The notes below the pieces were generated by a model. That model was not told the DNA's origin and did no database searches. It saw nothing but the letters and a program-made list of their open reading frames with translations. 64,000 nucleotides of DNA, taken from NCBI RefSeq assembly GCF_020880975.1, contig NZ_JAJIWP010000001.1, positions 620,001-684,000 of the forward strand, read 5' to 3'. The DNA is from Mucilaginibacter sp. UR6-1. Lineage in GTDB: Bacteria; Bacteroidota; Bacteroidia; Sphingobacteriales; Sphingobacteriaceae. This document shows positions 27,089 through 37,884 of this stretch, one piece after another; position 1 is the stretch's first letter; every line of letters starts with the position of its first letter. Both the position numbers and the translations under genes were made by a program.

Positions 27089-29647
27089 TTAAAAATCGAA
27101 TGTGATCCTTGTTCTAAGGCCCCATTCGGATACATTTGGATTGTCGAGATAGTTAAATCTCCTTACTAAATCCAAGCGGATAAATTTAAAAATATTTTCA
27201 ATACCAACGCTCCCCTCAATGTAAGGTTTACTTCCTAATGAATAAGTGATGGGTTTTCCACCTTCATCAACCGGAAATTGGTACAGATCCGGGTGTAATG
27301 ATGGGTTGTTTTCGTTTCTCAAGCCGCCATATAATGCCTTGAATGATACTACCTCACGCCATTTCAGCTTTTTAAACAGGGGGATCTTGTTAAAAAAGAA
27401 GCCATAAAAATGCTGATCGATGCTGATGGCCTGGTAATCATCGCTCACAAATTCCAAAAAGTTCATCAGGTTATACGAGTCTACATCATAAGCGTAGGTT
27501 TGATTTGCCCGGTGTATGTTTAGCAGCGGATAAGGCACCTTGCCAAAAATATGCCCCGCTTCAACCGATACGTCAGCATAACCGAATACTGAAAGGTAAA
27601 AATGCTTATCAATACGGCCAATAAGTTTATCATAACTGTACTGCCCGCCAAACAAATCCTTAATGCCCTTGGTGTAATATAAATTAAAGATGGGGTATTT
27701 GCTGATGATGGGTGTACGGAACATTTTACCCTGGTAAAACTGTTCGTAAGGAGCGTAACGCAGGTTTAGGTTCAGTTCACTTGTAGTTAAATAGCGGTCG
27801 CTGATAAGAGAACCGTTAACAAGTCTGTTAAAATATAGCGATCCGGCAGGCTCCTGCGTCCATTTGGTAAAGTTGAACTTATACGAAAAGTGGTTTTCAA
27901 ATTCCCTAACATAATCAAACCTGTAAAAGTCGTTATAAAGGTACTTGTCATTATTGCCTCGTTTAAAGGATAGTAAAAAGTTATCCTCGCGTACAAAATC
28001 AAGGTTTAACCCCGGTATCTTGGTATCGCGCTGAAAGCTGGCCCTCACATAGTGCTGCGGAAATTTGTAAATAGATTTTGCATTGAGCGAGTATGTGGTA
28101 CTTAAAAAATACTTCCAGCGTTCGTCCTTAAAACCGTAAGCGCCATAAGTTTCAAAAAATATACGCTTGCTAAAATCATAAGTGGTACGCCCGCCAAACC
28201 TTAGCCTGAAACCTTCAACGGGGTTAAAGCTGTAAAATGAGTTAGCCGGACCAACCTCAAATTTACCAAAACCTTTATATCCGAATACCAGCAACGATAG
28301 CAGATCAGCCGTACGGCGATACGATGGCATACGTGTAAGGCTGTCAATATTAGTATAAACTTTTGATTCGGCTGTGCTTAGCGTGTCTAAACGGTTTTCA
28401 CGCCAAAACTGTTCATTACGCTCCTTAGCCTCATCCATGTATACTACCGCTTCGCCGGCATAAGCTGCTTCGGGCCGCGGGGTGTTGATAAAAAATTTAT
28501 CCATGGTAAGCGTACGTATGCCGAATAAACCGCCCGCTTTATCTTTATTCAAACCAAAATCGGCAAGGGTGGTACTCTTGCTTAAATGATAACGACCATC
28601 TGTGTTTTTGGCAAACTCCAGGTCAACCTCCATGCTTTTTACAAAGTTAAGGTTTATGTTGCGGTTGGCTTTTAACACTGCTTTTTGTACAGCGTAATTA
28701 CCGTCAAGCGTAACGTATATCATGCCTTCAAAAAGCATGTCGGCTGTGTTGCGGGGCGTAAAACTCAATTCAACCAACTTCTCATTACTATCGGTAGTTA
28801 TGGTATCAGTTATAAAAAACTTATAAAAGTTTGGCGCCACGCCTGCTATCGGACTAAGCCATTGGTTCGTGAGCAACATCACGTTATTATCGTAAATGTT
28901 TATCTCCGAGTACATGTGCTTAAAGTAAGCGCCAATACCTTCGCTATCAACAAATGAACCGAAGTTGACGCTTTTTTCGCCTATAACTACTGTATGCTTT
29001 TTCTCCGGATCTTTTCGATAAAAGGTGTGCGATACCTTCTCATTTAAAAAAAAGGGGAGCAGGTTTTTTCCCGGTACGGTAGTGCTGTCCCTGTTATCTA
29101 TCAGGAACTTGTATTTTTTAAAGAATTTTTTGTCGGCCAGTTTACTCGATACGTTCAGGAATGAGAACTGCATCTTATCATAAGTGCGATACTCAACATA
29201 CTGGTAACTCTCGGGCTGGTTCTTTTCCTTATTCTCAATAACCTTACGGATAAGTTCAACAGCAGGGTTATTTTTATTACTGTATTTCTGCTTTTTCTGG
29301 CTTTTTACAATTACCTCGTTCAGTGCCTGTGCTGCTTCTGTTAAGCGTATGGTTACGTTTTGCTCGGCACCTGGTTTAATTTTATAATTTATAGTTTTAT
29401 AACCTACAAATGATACCTGCAGGCTGCTTTGCGGATTTACCGATTGAAGGAAAAAACGGCCATCGCTATTGGTAGTTGTGCCTATAGTAGTACCGGCAAA
29501 TGTCACTGATACGTAGGGTAAGGGCTTTTTGTTGGATGCATCTACAACCGTGCCGTTAACAACGGTTAGCTGGGCAAAAAGTAAAACAGGAGTGAAAAGG
29601 AGTAGGGTGAGTAAAAGAATTTTTTTTACCGGTGTGTTTATATTCAT
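27089..29647 (-). CDS. DUF5686 outer-membrane protein with carboxypeptidase-regulatory domain
   Basis: 852 residues. Signal peptide (LLLFTPVLLFA|Q, residue 25), a CarboxypepD_reg-like beta-sandwich (about 27-115; VNGTVVDASNKKPLPYVSV, GTTTNSDGRF), a linker, then a DUF5686 region with many beta strands, ending WGLRTRITFDF with the terminal aromatic expected for a BAM substrate. No TonB box or plug is evident. It lies between gtrA and the CDP-alcohol transferase with 17-bp gaps on each side, so it is transcribed with lipid genes. A role in lipid transfer to, or assembly at, the outer membrane is possible but untested. Confidence 0.85.
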   Translation of the reverse strand: MNINTPVKKILLLTLLLFTPVLLFAQLTVVNGTVVDASNKKPLPYVSVTFAGTTIGTTTNSDGRFFLQSVNPQSSLQVSFVGYKTINYKIKPGAEQNVTIRLTEAAQALNEVIVKSQKKQKYSNKNNPAVELIRKVIENKEKNQPESYQYVEYRTYDKMQFSFLNVSSKLADKKFFKKYKFLIDNRDSTTVPGKNLLPFFLNEKVSHTFYRKDPEKKHTVVIGEKSVNFGSFVDSEGIGAYFKHMYSEINIYDNNVMLLTNQWLSPIAGVAPNFYKFFITDTITTDSNEKLVELSFTPRNTADMLFEGMIYVTLDGNYAVQKAVLKANRNINLNFVKSMEVDLEFAKNTDGRYHLSKSTTLADFGLNKDKAGGLFGIRTLTMDKFFINTPRPEAAYAGEAVVYMDEAKERNEQFWRENRLDTLSTAESKVYTNIDSLTRMPSYRRTADLLSLLVFGYKGFGKFEVGPANSFYSFNPVEGFRLRFGGRTTYDFSKRIFFETYGAYGFKDERWKYFLSTTYSLNAKSIYKFPQHYVRASFQRDTKIPGLNLDFVREDNFLLSFKRGNNDKYLYNDFYRFDYVREFENHFSYKFNFTKWTQEPAGSLYFNRLVNGSLISDRYLTTSELNLNLRYAPYEQFYQGKMFRTPIISKYPIFNLYYTKGIKDLFGGQYSYDKLIGRIDKHFYLSVFGYADVSVEAGHIFGKVPYPLLNIHRANQTYAYDVDSYNLMNFLEFVSDDYQAISIDQHFYGFFFNKIPLFKKLKWREVVSFKALYGGLRNENNPSLHPDLYQFPVDEGGKPITYSLGSKPYIEGSVGIENIFKFIRLDLVRRFNYLDNPNVSEWGLRTRITFDF

Positions 29648-29664
29648 TTATGTATTTGGGTACT

Positions 29665-30036
29665 CTATGCAAATACAAACTTCTTTTGCATAAAATAATT
29701 GTAACTAAAGCCTACTATTAATGATACCACTGCCTTTGCTATATATTTATCAACACTTAAATAATGCACAAATAAAAATACGCCACCGTTATTCAGCAGT
29801 ATGTTGCCAATCCAAACCAAAATATACTTTAAAGCCTGGCCGGGTGCTTTCTTTTCCCGTGCATGAAAAACCCATATACGCCCTAACAAAAAATTAGTAA
29901 CGCCACCTGCAACTGTGCCGGTGAAATTTGAGTAAACATACCAAAGGTTTAAAAAGTGGTTGCAAACAAAAGTCGTCGAAAAATCAATTAATGTAGAAAT
30001 AAAAGACGAGGCTTGCGCCTTTACAAATGTTGCCAT
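29665..30036 (-). CDS. GtrA-like membrane protein
   Basis: 123 residues with four hydrophobic segments, the normal GtrA layout (FISTLIDFSTTFVCNHFL, GGVTNFLLGRIWVFHA, ILVWIGNILLNNGGVFLF, VGFSYNYFMQKKFVF). GtrA proteins are small flippase-like proteins for lipid-linked sugars. It is the first gene of the second lipid operon, starting 198 bp after the ino1 stop. The presence here suggests movement of a head-group or lipid across the inner membrane, but no glycosyltransferase is adjacent. Confidence 0.87.
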   Translation of the reverse strand: MATFVKAQASSFISTLIDFSTTFVCNHFLNLWYVYSNFTGTVAGGVTNFLLGRIWVFHAREKKAPGQALKYILVWIGNILLNNGGVFLFVHYLSVDKYIAKAVVSLIVGFSYNYFMQKKFVFA

Positions 30037-30084
30037 GCCAATTTACACTATAAATAGCTATAAAACAATAATATACTTTGCTTA

Positions 30085-30100
30085 CGCTATAATTGTGCCA
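30085..30100 (-). promoter_or_regulatory. Candidate sigma54 (-24/-12) promoter upstream of gtrA
   Basis: On the minus strand TGGCAC is followed by N5 and TAGCG, so GG and GC are exactly 10 bp apart, as sigma54 needs. The -24 half is a perfect match; the -12 half has TAGC in place of TTGC. A start about 12 bp downstream would leave a leader of about 38 nt before gtrA. One such hit may arise by chance in this length of DNA. Confidence 0.3.
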
Positions 30101-30173
30101 GTTATTATTTAGTAAGACAGGTGTTATAAACGTTTTGTTACAATTAATAACCCTATAAATTCGAGACAAAAAT

Positions 30174-30217
30174 GATAAAAAAAACCCGGTTGCCGTATGA
30201 GGCAAACCGGGTTTTTT
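30174..30217 (-). terminator. Intrinsic terminator after ino1
   Basis: A stem of about 14 bp with one bulged base (30181-30194 with 30201-30215) is followed on the minus strand by eight T's (plus-strand A run 30177-30184). It lies just after the ino1 stop and separates ino1 from gtrA. Confidence 0.9.
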
Positions 30218-30234
30218 AAATATCGATTCCGGTA

Positions 30235-31560
30235 TTAGCCTTCAGCCTCTACCAGTTCTTCGTAGTAATCAAGCCCTAAGTGGGTGATAAGGTCTTCACC
30301 CATCAGGTAACGCAGGGTGTTTTCCAATTTGATCAATTGTTTAAAGATATCATTCTCAGCAGGTAAGCCTGGTGCGGTTTGCGGGCTTTTCAGGTAGAAT
30401 GATAACCACTCCTGTATACCGCTCATGCCTGCGCGTTTAGCAAAATCGCCAAACAGGGCAAGGTCAAGCGCGATAGGTGCTGCAAGGATAGAGTCGCGGC
30501 ACAGGAAGTTGATCTTGATCTGCATTTTGTAACCCATCCAGCCAAAGATGTCAATGTTATCCCAGCTTTCTTTGTTATCACCATGCGGAGGGTAGTAGTT
30601 GATACGGATCTTATGATACAGATCGCCATAAAGGTCAGGCTGCTCATCAGCGTTCAAAATATCTTCTAACACACCACCTTTTGATACTTCTTTAGTTTTG
30701 AAGTTTTCAGGAGCATCAAGTACCAAACCATCGCGGTTACCCAGGATGTTTGTTGAAAACCAACCGTTAACACCCAGTGAGCGGATAGCTAAACCCGGGG
30801 CAAGGATGGTTTTAACCAGTGTTTGCCCGGTTTTAAAATCTTTACCTGCAATTGGTGTATTGGTTAATTTAGCCAGTTCAACCATTGCCGGAATGTCAAC
30901 AGTAAGGTTAGGAGCACCATTAGCGAAAGGCACACCTAATTTAAGCGCTGCATAAGCGTAAAGCATACTTGGAGCAATACGTTTATCATCAGCTTTAAGC
31001 GCTTCTTCAAATTTCTCTAAAGTGCTGTGGATCTCACTTGCTTCAAAGTAAACTTCGGTTGATGCGCACCATACAATAGCAATACGGTCAAGGCCGTTAG
31101 CTTCTTTAAAGTTGGTGATGTCTTCCATCAGCTCTTGAGCCATTTCCCAACGGGTACCGGTTTTTACGTGCGTACCATCAAGGTTACGGGCGTAGTCGCG
31201 GTCAAAAGCGGCTTTCATAGGCACAATTGCCTGTAATTCTTCTTTTACCGCTTCAAGGTGATGGCGCTCAAGTACCTGTGCGTGGCTTGCAGCTTCGTAT
31301 ACGTTATCTGAGTATACGTCCCAACCGCCCCATACAATGTCATTCAGGTCAGCCAGCGGAACAAAATCTTTGATCTTTGGCTTGCGGTTCTCAGTTCTTT
31401 TACCTAAACGTATAGTACCCATTTGTGTTAGTGAACCAATGGGTTGTGTCAATCCTTTTTTAACGGACTCAACACCCGCGATCATTGTTGTGGCTACCGC
31501 GCCTAAGCCCGGCAGGAGGATGCCCAATTTACCCTCGGCAGGTTTAATGTTGTGTTTCAT
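30235..31560 (-). CDS. ino1: myo-Inositol-1-phosphate synthase
   Basis: 441 residues. NAD-dependent isomerase that turns glucose 6-phosphate into inositol 3-phosphate (1L-myo-inositol 1-phosphate). The Rossmann dinucleotide loop is GILLPGLGAVATTMIAGV near the N-terminus. The family blocks WGGWDVYSDNVYEAA, NGAPNLTVDIPAM, GKDFKTGQTLVKTILAPGL, LGNRDGLVLDAPENFKTKEVSKGG and NINFLCRDS-like KINFLCRDSILAAPIALDL are all visible. It starts 26 bp after the epimerase stop, and a strong terminator follows. It supplies the head-group for the phosphatidyltransferase and PAP2 enzyme nearby. Confidence 0.95.
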   Translation of the reverse strand: MKHNIKPAEGKLGILLPGLGAVATTMIAGVESVKKGLTQPIGSLTQMGTIRLGKRTENRKPKIKDFVPLADLNDIVWGGWDVYSDNVYEAASHAQVLERHHLEAVKEELQAIVPMKAAFDRDYARNLDGTHVKTGTRWEMAQELMEDITNFKEANGLDRIAIVWCASTEVYFEASEIHSTLEKFEEALKADDKRIAPSMLYAYAALKLGVPFANGAPNLTVDIPAMVELAKLTNTPIAGKDFKTGQTLVKTILAPGLAIRSLGVNGWFSTNILGNRDGLVLDAPENFKTKEVSKGGVLEDILNADEQPDLYGDLYHKIRINYYPPHGDNKESWDNIDIFGWMGYKMQIKINFLCRDSILAAPIALDLALFGDFAKRAGMSGIQEWLSFYLKSPQTAPGLPAENDIFKQLIKLENTLRYLMGEDLITHLGLDYYEELVEAEG

Positions 31561-31586
31561 TTATTGTACTATTTATTTATCAGCGG

Positions 31587-32573
31587 TTAAAGCCAGTTGT
31601 TGGCTTTATACCATTTTAACGTTTCAGTTAACCCCGCGTCAAGGTCATACTTTGGGTAAAAACCCAGATCATGCTTTGCTTGTTCAATTTCGCAGTTCCA
31701 GTTGGCGGCTGTTAACTCTTTTAATTTCTCAATATTTAATGCCGAAGCTTTGTTGCTCAAAGAACTTACTTTTTCGGCAATTGCTGCTATTACTTTTACT
31801 AAATTTACAGGAAGATGAAACTTTATAGCCTTCAAATTTAATACACTTTTTGTAATATTCCCTAATTCGTACCTGCTGTAAAAATTTCCGTCGCTTATAA
31901 TATAGGTTTTACCGCTGCCTGCAAACAGCGCTTTTACGCTTACCTCGGCCAAATCGGTTACATATATAAAGGTTAATTTTTGTGCTTTATTGCCTATGTA
32001 AGGCTCAATACCTTTAACTACCTGTTTAAAAAAAATAAATATATCCTTATCGCGCGGGCCGTAAACAGCCGTTGGTCTGAGTATGGTGTAATTTAATCCT
32101 TCAACGGTTTTTAGCTGCTGTTCGGCAGCGAGTTTGCTGCGGCCATAAGCAGTAACCGGATTAGGTACGGTATCATTGGTAATAATGCCATTTAATGAGT
32201 TGATAGGGCCAACTGCTGCCAAACTGCTTATCAATACCAGTTTTTTAAACTGCGGGCCGGCGTTTACCGCCGCCTTAGCCAGGTTAACAGTATGGGCAGC
32301 ATTAATGGTATCATACTCGTTTTGTGAACGGGCCTTGGTTGCACCAGCCGCGTGAATAATGTAATTAATACCATTATCCTTTAACAATTGGGCAAGCGAT
32401 GCCTGGTCTTTAAAATCAGGATAAACATATTTAACCTCTATACCATTAAGGTGGTCAATACTGCTGCTTTTGCGTACGGCGGCATATACTTCAAGGTTGT
32501 TTTTTAAAGCTTCGTTAATTAAATGGTAACCCACAAACCCACTGGCACCGGTTATTAAAACCTTTTCTCTCAT
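31587..32573 (-). CDS. NAD(P)-dependent epimerase/reductase, candidate ceramide reductase
   Basis: 328 residues, extended SDR fold. N-terminal GASGFVGYHLINEAL cofactor loop, catalytic Tyr-Lys in YGRSKLAAEQ, and the LRPTAVYGPRD block. In Caulobacter an epimerase-like protein (CerR) reduces oxidised (3-keto) ceramide in a cluster with serine palmitoyltransferase and a GNAT-type ceramide synthase. Here the same three types are adjacent, and this gene's start overlaps the stop of the GNAT-like gene by 4 bp (ATGA), indicating translational coupling. A sugar-epimerase role is possible on fold alone. Confidence 0.82.
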   Translation of the reverse strand: MREKVLITGASGFVGYHLINEALKNNLEVYAAVRKSSSIDHLNGIEVKYVYPDFKDQASLAQLLKDNGINYIIHAAGATKARSQNEYDTINAAHTVNLAKAAVNAGPQFKKLVLISSLAAVGPINSLNGIITNDTVPNPVTAYGRSKLAAEQQLKTVEGLNYTILRPTAVYGPRDKDIFIFFKQVVKGIEPYIGNKAQKLTFIYVTDLAEVSVKALFAGSGKTYIISDGNFYSRYELGNITKSVLNLKAIKFHLPVNLVKVIAAIAEKVSSLSNKASALNIEKLKELTAANWNCEIEQAKHDLGFYPKYDLDAGLTETLKWYKANNWL

Positions 32574-33688
32574 ATAGCTTTTTCGTATATCCTATAGGTT
32601 TTGTATTGGTTGCCACCTATAGCTTCAATGGCACGGTTCACCATATCATTATGTTCCAATGTCCAACTGGCCTCGGCGTAATCCATGCCTTTATTGGTGT
32701 AAGCACGCATTATTTCTCCGTAGAGGCATGCTTCAATACCCATTTTTCGATACCCGTCAACAACGCCAAGCAGCATAATACGTATGCCCTTTATTTTGCT
32801 TTTATTTAGCAAAAGCTTAAATATACCGGTGGGCAGCAGCCTGCCTTTTTTAATGGTACGCAGTATCTGGTTAAGATCAGGGATGGCAACACCAAAGCCA
32901 ATTATTTTACCGTCCTGTTCGGCCAGTACGGCAAAGGCAGGGTCAAGTATCATTTTTAAATCCTTAGCCGTATAATCAAACTCCTCATTCGTCATCGGGA
33001 AAAATCCAAGATTTTTATCCCATGCCTTATTGTATACCTCGCGCAGGGCTGCTGCTTCCTGCTTAAAGTTTTTAAGATTGATGTTACGTATGGTGATGTT
33101 GTTGCGCTTTAACCGGCCTTGCAGCAGATCGAGCATTTTAACCGCTTTATCATTATAGGCATTGCCTTTCCAGCTATATGCAAACAGGTCAACCTGTTTG
33201 GTGAGGCCGGCATTGGCAAGTAATTCCATATAATATTGCGGATTGTAAGGCATCATAACCAGGGGCGGAGAATCAAACCCCTTAACCAATAATCCACAGG
33301 TTTCATTAGTTGAAGGGTTGGCCGGGCCAACCAGTTTGGTAGCGCCTTTTTCTTTAAGCCATTTTGTAGCCGCCTCAAACAATGAATTCGCTACAGCCTG
33401 ATCATTCACGCAATCAAAAAAACCAAAGAAACCGTCACTGGTATTATTGAATTTATTATGATTGGTGTTAAAAATGGCGGCTATGCGGCCAACCACCTTA
33501 CCGCTGTCATCAAAAGCTAAAAACGTTTGTAACGACGAATGCTTTAAAAAAGGGTGGGTGGTAAGCAGATCCTTTTGTGCAATAAATAGTTCCGGAACGT
33601 AGTTCGGATCGTTTTTATGTAACTCGTGAGGGAAATCGATAAAGGCTGCGAGTTCCTTTTTTGTTTTTACCGCGGCAACGTGGCTCAT
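32570..33688 (-). CDS. GNAT-like acyltransferase, candidate bacterial ceramide synthase
   Basis: 372 residues with no signal peptide or membrane segment. It has the large GNAT-like family features: an N-terminal FIDFPHELHKNDPNYVPEL block, LVGPANPSTNETCGLLVKGF and MMPYNPQYYMEL in the middle, and GNAT-like strands (FAVLAEQDGKIIGFGVAIPD; IMLLGVVDGYRKMGIEACLY; ASWTLEHNDMVNRAIEAIGG) near the C-terminus. Bacterial ceramide synthases that acylate 3-ketosphinganine belong to this acyltransferase group, unrelated to eukaryotic TLC enzymes. It sits 76 bp after serine palmitoyltransferase, with a hairpin in that gap, and overlaps the candidate reductase. The substrate is inferred from this context. Confidence 0.8.
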   Translation of the reverse strand: MSHVAAVKTKKELAAFIDFPHELHKNDPNYVPELFIAQKDLLTTHPFLKHSSLQTFLAFDDSGKVVGRIAAIFNTNHNKFNNTSDGFFGFFDCVNDQAVANSLFEAATKWLKEKGATKLVGPANPSTNETCGLLVKGFDSPPLVMMPYNPQYYMELLANAGLTKQVDLFAYSWKGNAYNDKAVKMLDLLQGRLKRNNITIRNINLKNFKQEAAALREVYNKAWDKNLGFFPMTNEEFDYTAKDLKMILDPAFAVLAEQDGKIIGFGVAIPDLNQILRTIKKGRLLPTGIFKLLLNKSKIKGIRIMLLGVVDGYRKMGIEACLYGEIMRAYTNKGMDYAEASWTLEHNDMVNRAIEAIGGNQYKTYRIYEKAI

Positions 33689-33708
33689 GTTTTGGTGTGG
33701 TTATAATT

Positions 33709-33743
33709 AAAATAAGGTACACTTTTTTGTGTACCTTATATAT
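33709..33743 (-). terminator. Weak hairpin in the spt to acyltransferase gap
   Basis: An 11-bp perfect stem (33712-33722 with 33729-33739) has a 6-base loop and only a short, broken T run (TTTTAATT) on the minus strand. It lies between spt and the GNAT-like gene and may act as a partial terminator, an RNA-stability element or an attenuator. Confidence 0.55.
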
Positions 33744-33764
33744 TATGCTCGGGTAATATTTTTG

Positions 33765-35319
<1,555 letters not shown>

Positions 35320-36660
35320 ATGAAGAGAGTATACCTTTTGTTATTCAGTATAATTGCTGTTTCGGGGGTGTTTGCCCAAACGCAGCCCCGAACCGATACG
35401 ATATCGGGTAACGTAAGTTTACAGCAGTGTATTAATTATGCCCTGCGTAATCAGCCTTTGGCAAAGCAAGCCACCCTTGATGAAAACATTAACGAACGCG
35501 ACATTCGCATTGGTTTAGCCGGATGGCTGCCGCAGGCCACAGGTACCGGCCAGTTGCAACATTACTATGAAGGCGGGCCAAACGCCAACTCGGCCAATGT
35601 ACCGGGCAGCGTATTGCAAAACAATATCAGCAACCTGTCCATACTTGGCGTGCAGGTAAGCCAGGCATTATATAATAACGATGTATTGCTGGCTTCACGC
35701 GCGGCGCGTTATTCGAGGCAGTACTACAGGCAAAATACCGAAAGTGTACGAATTAACCTGGTATCTGATGTAAGCAAGGCGTTTTATGATGTACTGCTAT
35801 CGCAAAGGCAGCTCAATATTACTAACGAGGATATTGTCAGGCTACAACGCAGCCTTAAAGATGCCCGTAACCGGTATGATGCCGGCGTGTCAGACAAGAT
35901 CGACTACAAGCAGGCAACCATAGCGCTTAACAACTCTATGGCTACACGCAAGCAGCTAACAGAAAGCATTAAAAGCCGCGAAGCTTACCTAAAACAGCTT
36001 ATGGGTGTTAGCAGCGGTAACCAGTTAAGCTTACAGTATGATTCAACCCGCTTTGAGAGCGAGGCCGCTGTGGATACCAACCAAACCCTTGATGTTACAA
36101 AACGTGTGGAATACCGTATGCTGCAAAGCCAAAAAACTTTGCAAAATCTTAACGTAAGCTATTACAAATGGGGTTTTTTGCCATCGCTCTCAGCCATTGG
36201 TACTTATAATCTGGTTTACGCCAGCAGCAGCTTATCAAACCTGTATAACAATAGTTTTCCTAACGGATACGTAGGTTTATCAATGAGTATACCGCTGTTT
36301 CAGGGTACACGCCGTATCCAAAACCTGCGCAAGGCACGCCTGCAGGAGGAGCGGGTTGATCTGGATATCATCAACACCCAAAACAGTATAAATACCGAGT
36401 ACGTACAGGCTTTAGCTAATTATAAAACCAACTACACTGCCTGGCAACTCGTTAAAGAGAATGTTGACCTGGCGCGTGATGTATATAACGTAGTTAGCCT
36501 GCAATATCGTGAGGGTATTAAAACTTACCTTGACGTTATTGTATCGCAAACCGATCTGCGTACAGCACAATTAAATTATTATAACGCATTGTTCCAGGTA
36601 CTGTCAAGTAAAATTGACCTTGAACGATCATTAGGAAAAATATCTGCACAACAAAACTAA
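35320..36660 (+). CDS. TolC-family outer-membrane efflux channel
   Basis: 446 residues with a signal peptide (cut near GVFA|Q, residue 19). Two OEP-type repeats rich in coiled-coil helix (SLQQCINYALRNQPLAKQA at the start; RSLKDARNRYDAGVSDKIDYKQA and VYNVVSLQYREGIKTYLDVIVSQTDL in the matching positions of the two halves). No lipobox is seen. TolC-type trimers link the inner-membrane pump to the outside. It is the first gene of the operon, 9 bp before the adaptor. Confidence 0.93.
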   Translation: MKRVYLLLFSIIAVSGVFAQTQPRTDTISGNVSLQQCINYALRNQPLAKQATLDENINERDIRIGLAGWLPQATGTGQLQHYYEGGPNANSANVPGSVLQNNISNLSILGVQVSQALYNNDVLLASRAARYSRQYYRQNTESVRINLVSDVSKAFYDVLLSQRQLNITNEDIVRLQRSLKDARNRYDAGVSDKIDYKQATIALNNSMATRKQLTESIKSREAYLKQLMGVSSGNQLSLQYDSTRFESEAAVDTNQTLDVTKRVEYRMLQSQKTLQNLNVSYYKWGFLPSLSAIGTYNLVYASSSLSNLYNNSFPNGYVGLSMSIPLFQGTRRIQNLRKARLQEERVDLDIINTQNSINTEYVQALANYKTNYTAWQLVKENVDLARDVYNVVSLQYREGIKTYLDVIVSQTDLRTAQLNYYNALFQVLSSKIDLERSLGKISAQQN

Positions 36661-36669
36661 ACCCTGAAT

Positions 36670-37803
36670 ATGAAACACACCAGTATATACGTGTTGGCTG
36701 TAACCGCCACATTAACTTGGTCGGCTTGTGGTAACAAACAACAGCAGGCAGGCCCGCCACCGGCAACACCTGTTAACGTTGTTGAAGCCAAAAAAACACC
36801 GGCCGCTTATTATGATAATTTTCAGGGTATAGTGGTAGCCCTTAATACGGTTGAACTACGCAGCCAGGTATCGGGCTTTATAACCGGTATATTTTTTAAG
36901 GAGGGCGAAGTGGTTGAAAAGGGAAAACCTTTATACGAGATCGATCGTCGTAAATACCTGGCTGCTTACCAGCAGGCACAGGCCAATGTACTTAGCGCCA
37001 AGGCCAACCTTTTAAGGGCGCAAAAGGATATTGACCGCTATAACATGTTATTAAAAAATGATGCTGTTGCCCGTCAAACTGTTGACCAGGCGGCTGCAAC
37101 TTACGAAACCGCCAAAAGCCAGCTCGCAGTGGCTAACGCGGCAGTGGAGTCGGCACGTACAGATCTTTCTTACGCTACCATTACAGCTCCGTTCACTGGT
37201 CGTATAGGTATATCACAGGTGCGTTTAGGCGCACAGGTTACGCCCGGCACAACGTTGTTAAACACCATCTCGGCCGAAAACCCGGTGGGTATTGATGTGG
37301 TTATCAATGAGCAGCAGATAGACAGGTTTTACAAGCTGATGAAAAGCAGCACCGACAGCACATTTAAACTGCAATTGCCAAATGGCCAGTTGTATGGAAG
37401 CACAGGTAAAATACTGGCTGTTGACCGCGGCGTGAACAACCAAACAGGTAGCACTATTGTAAGGATACAGTTTCCTAACCCTGACAAGGAGTTAAAGGAC
37501 GGTATGAGCGGTGTGTTACAGGTGCTTAACAATGACTCGGGCGATCGTATACAAATACCTTACAAGGCAGTGGTTGAGCAAATGGGAGAGTTTTTTGTAT
37601 TTACAGCGAAGGATACCATTGCCCTGCAAAATAAGGTAACCCTGGGCCCCCGTGTTAACAGCGATGTTATTGTGCTTGATGGTATTAAAGAAGGGGATAA
37701 AGTAATTACCGAAGGTATACAGCGCCTGCGCGACAGCAGCAAGATAGCTGTAGGTGCGCCCGGCCAGCAGCCGGCTGCGCAAGCTAAACCCGCGGCTAAA
37801 TAA
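36670..37803 (+). CDS. RND efflux periplasmic adaptor lipoprotein (AcrA/MexA type)
   Basis: 377 residues. A lipobox places a lipidated Cys at residue 20 (LTWSAC). The HlyD/AcrA layout is visible: a barrel-sandwich start (VELRSQVSGFITGIFFKEGEVVEKGKPLYEID), a coiled-coil hairpin (about 100-150, rich in Ala/Gln), then TAPFTGRIGISQVRLGAQVTPG and an RND_mfp C-terminal part. It bridges pump and channel. It lies between the TolC gene (9 bp) and the pump gene (81 bp). Confidence 0.95.
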   Translation: MKHTSIYVLAVTATLTWSACGNKQQQAGPPPATPVNVVEAKKTPAAYYDNFQGIVVALNTVELRSQVSGFITGIFFKEGEVVEKGKPLYEIDRRKYLAAYQQAQANVLSAKANLLRAQKDIDRYNMLLKNDAVARQTVDQAAATYETAKSQLAVANAAVESARTDLSYATITAPFTGRIGISQVRLGAQVTPGTTLLNTISAENPVGIDVVINEQQIDRFYKLMKSSTDSTFKLQLPNGQLYGSTGKILAVDRGVNNQTGSTIVRIQFPNPDKELKDGMSGVLQVLNNDSGDRIQIPYKAVVEQMGEFFVFTAKDTIALQNKVTLGPRVNSDVIVLDGIKEGDKVITEGIQRLRDSSKIAVGAPGQQPAAQAKPAAK

Positions 37804-37884
37804 TATTCGCCGAGGCGTATATCAACCTATTGAAAAAAAGACGACGCGGAAATCAAAGCCGCATCAACGAAACTTTAAAAAAGA

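Noticed and set aside
29984..30205. 73-codon minus-strand frame over the gtrA leader
   Set aside because: It overlaps the gtrA start and the ino1 terminator in another frame and has no protein-like features.
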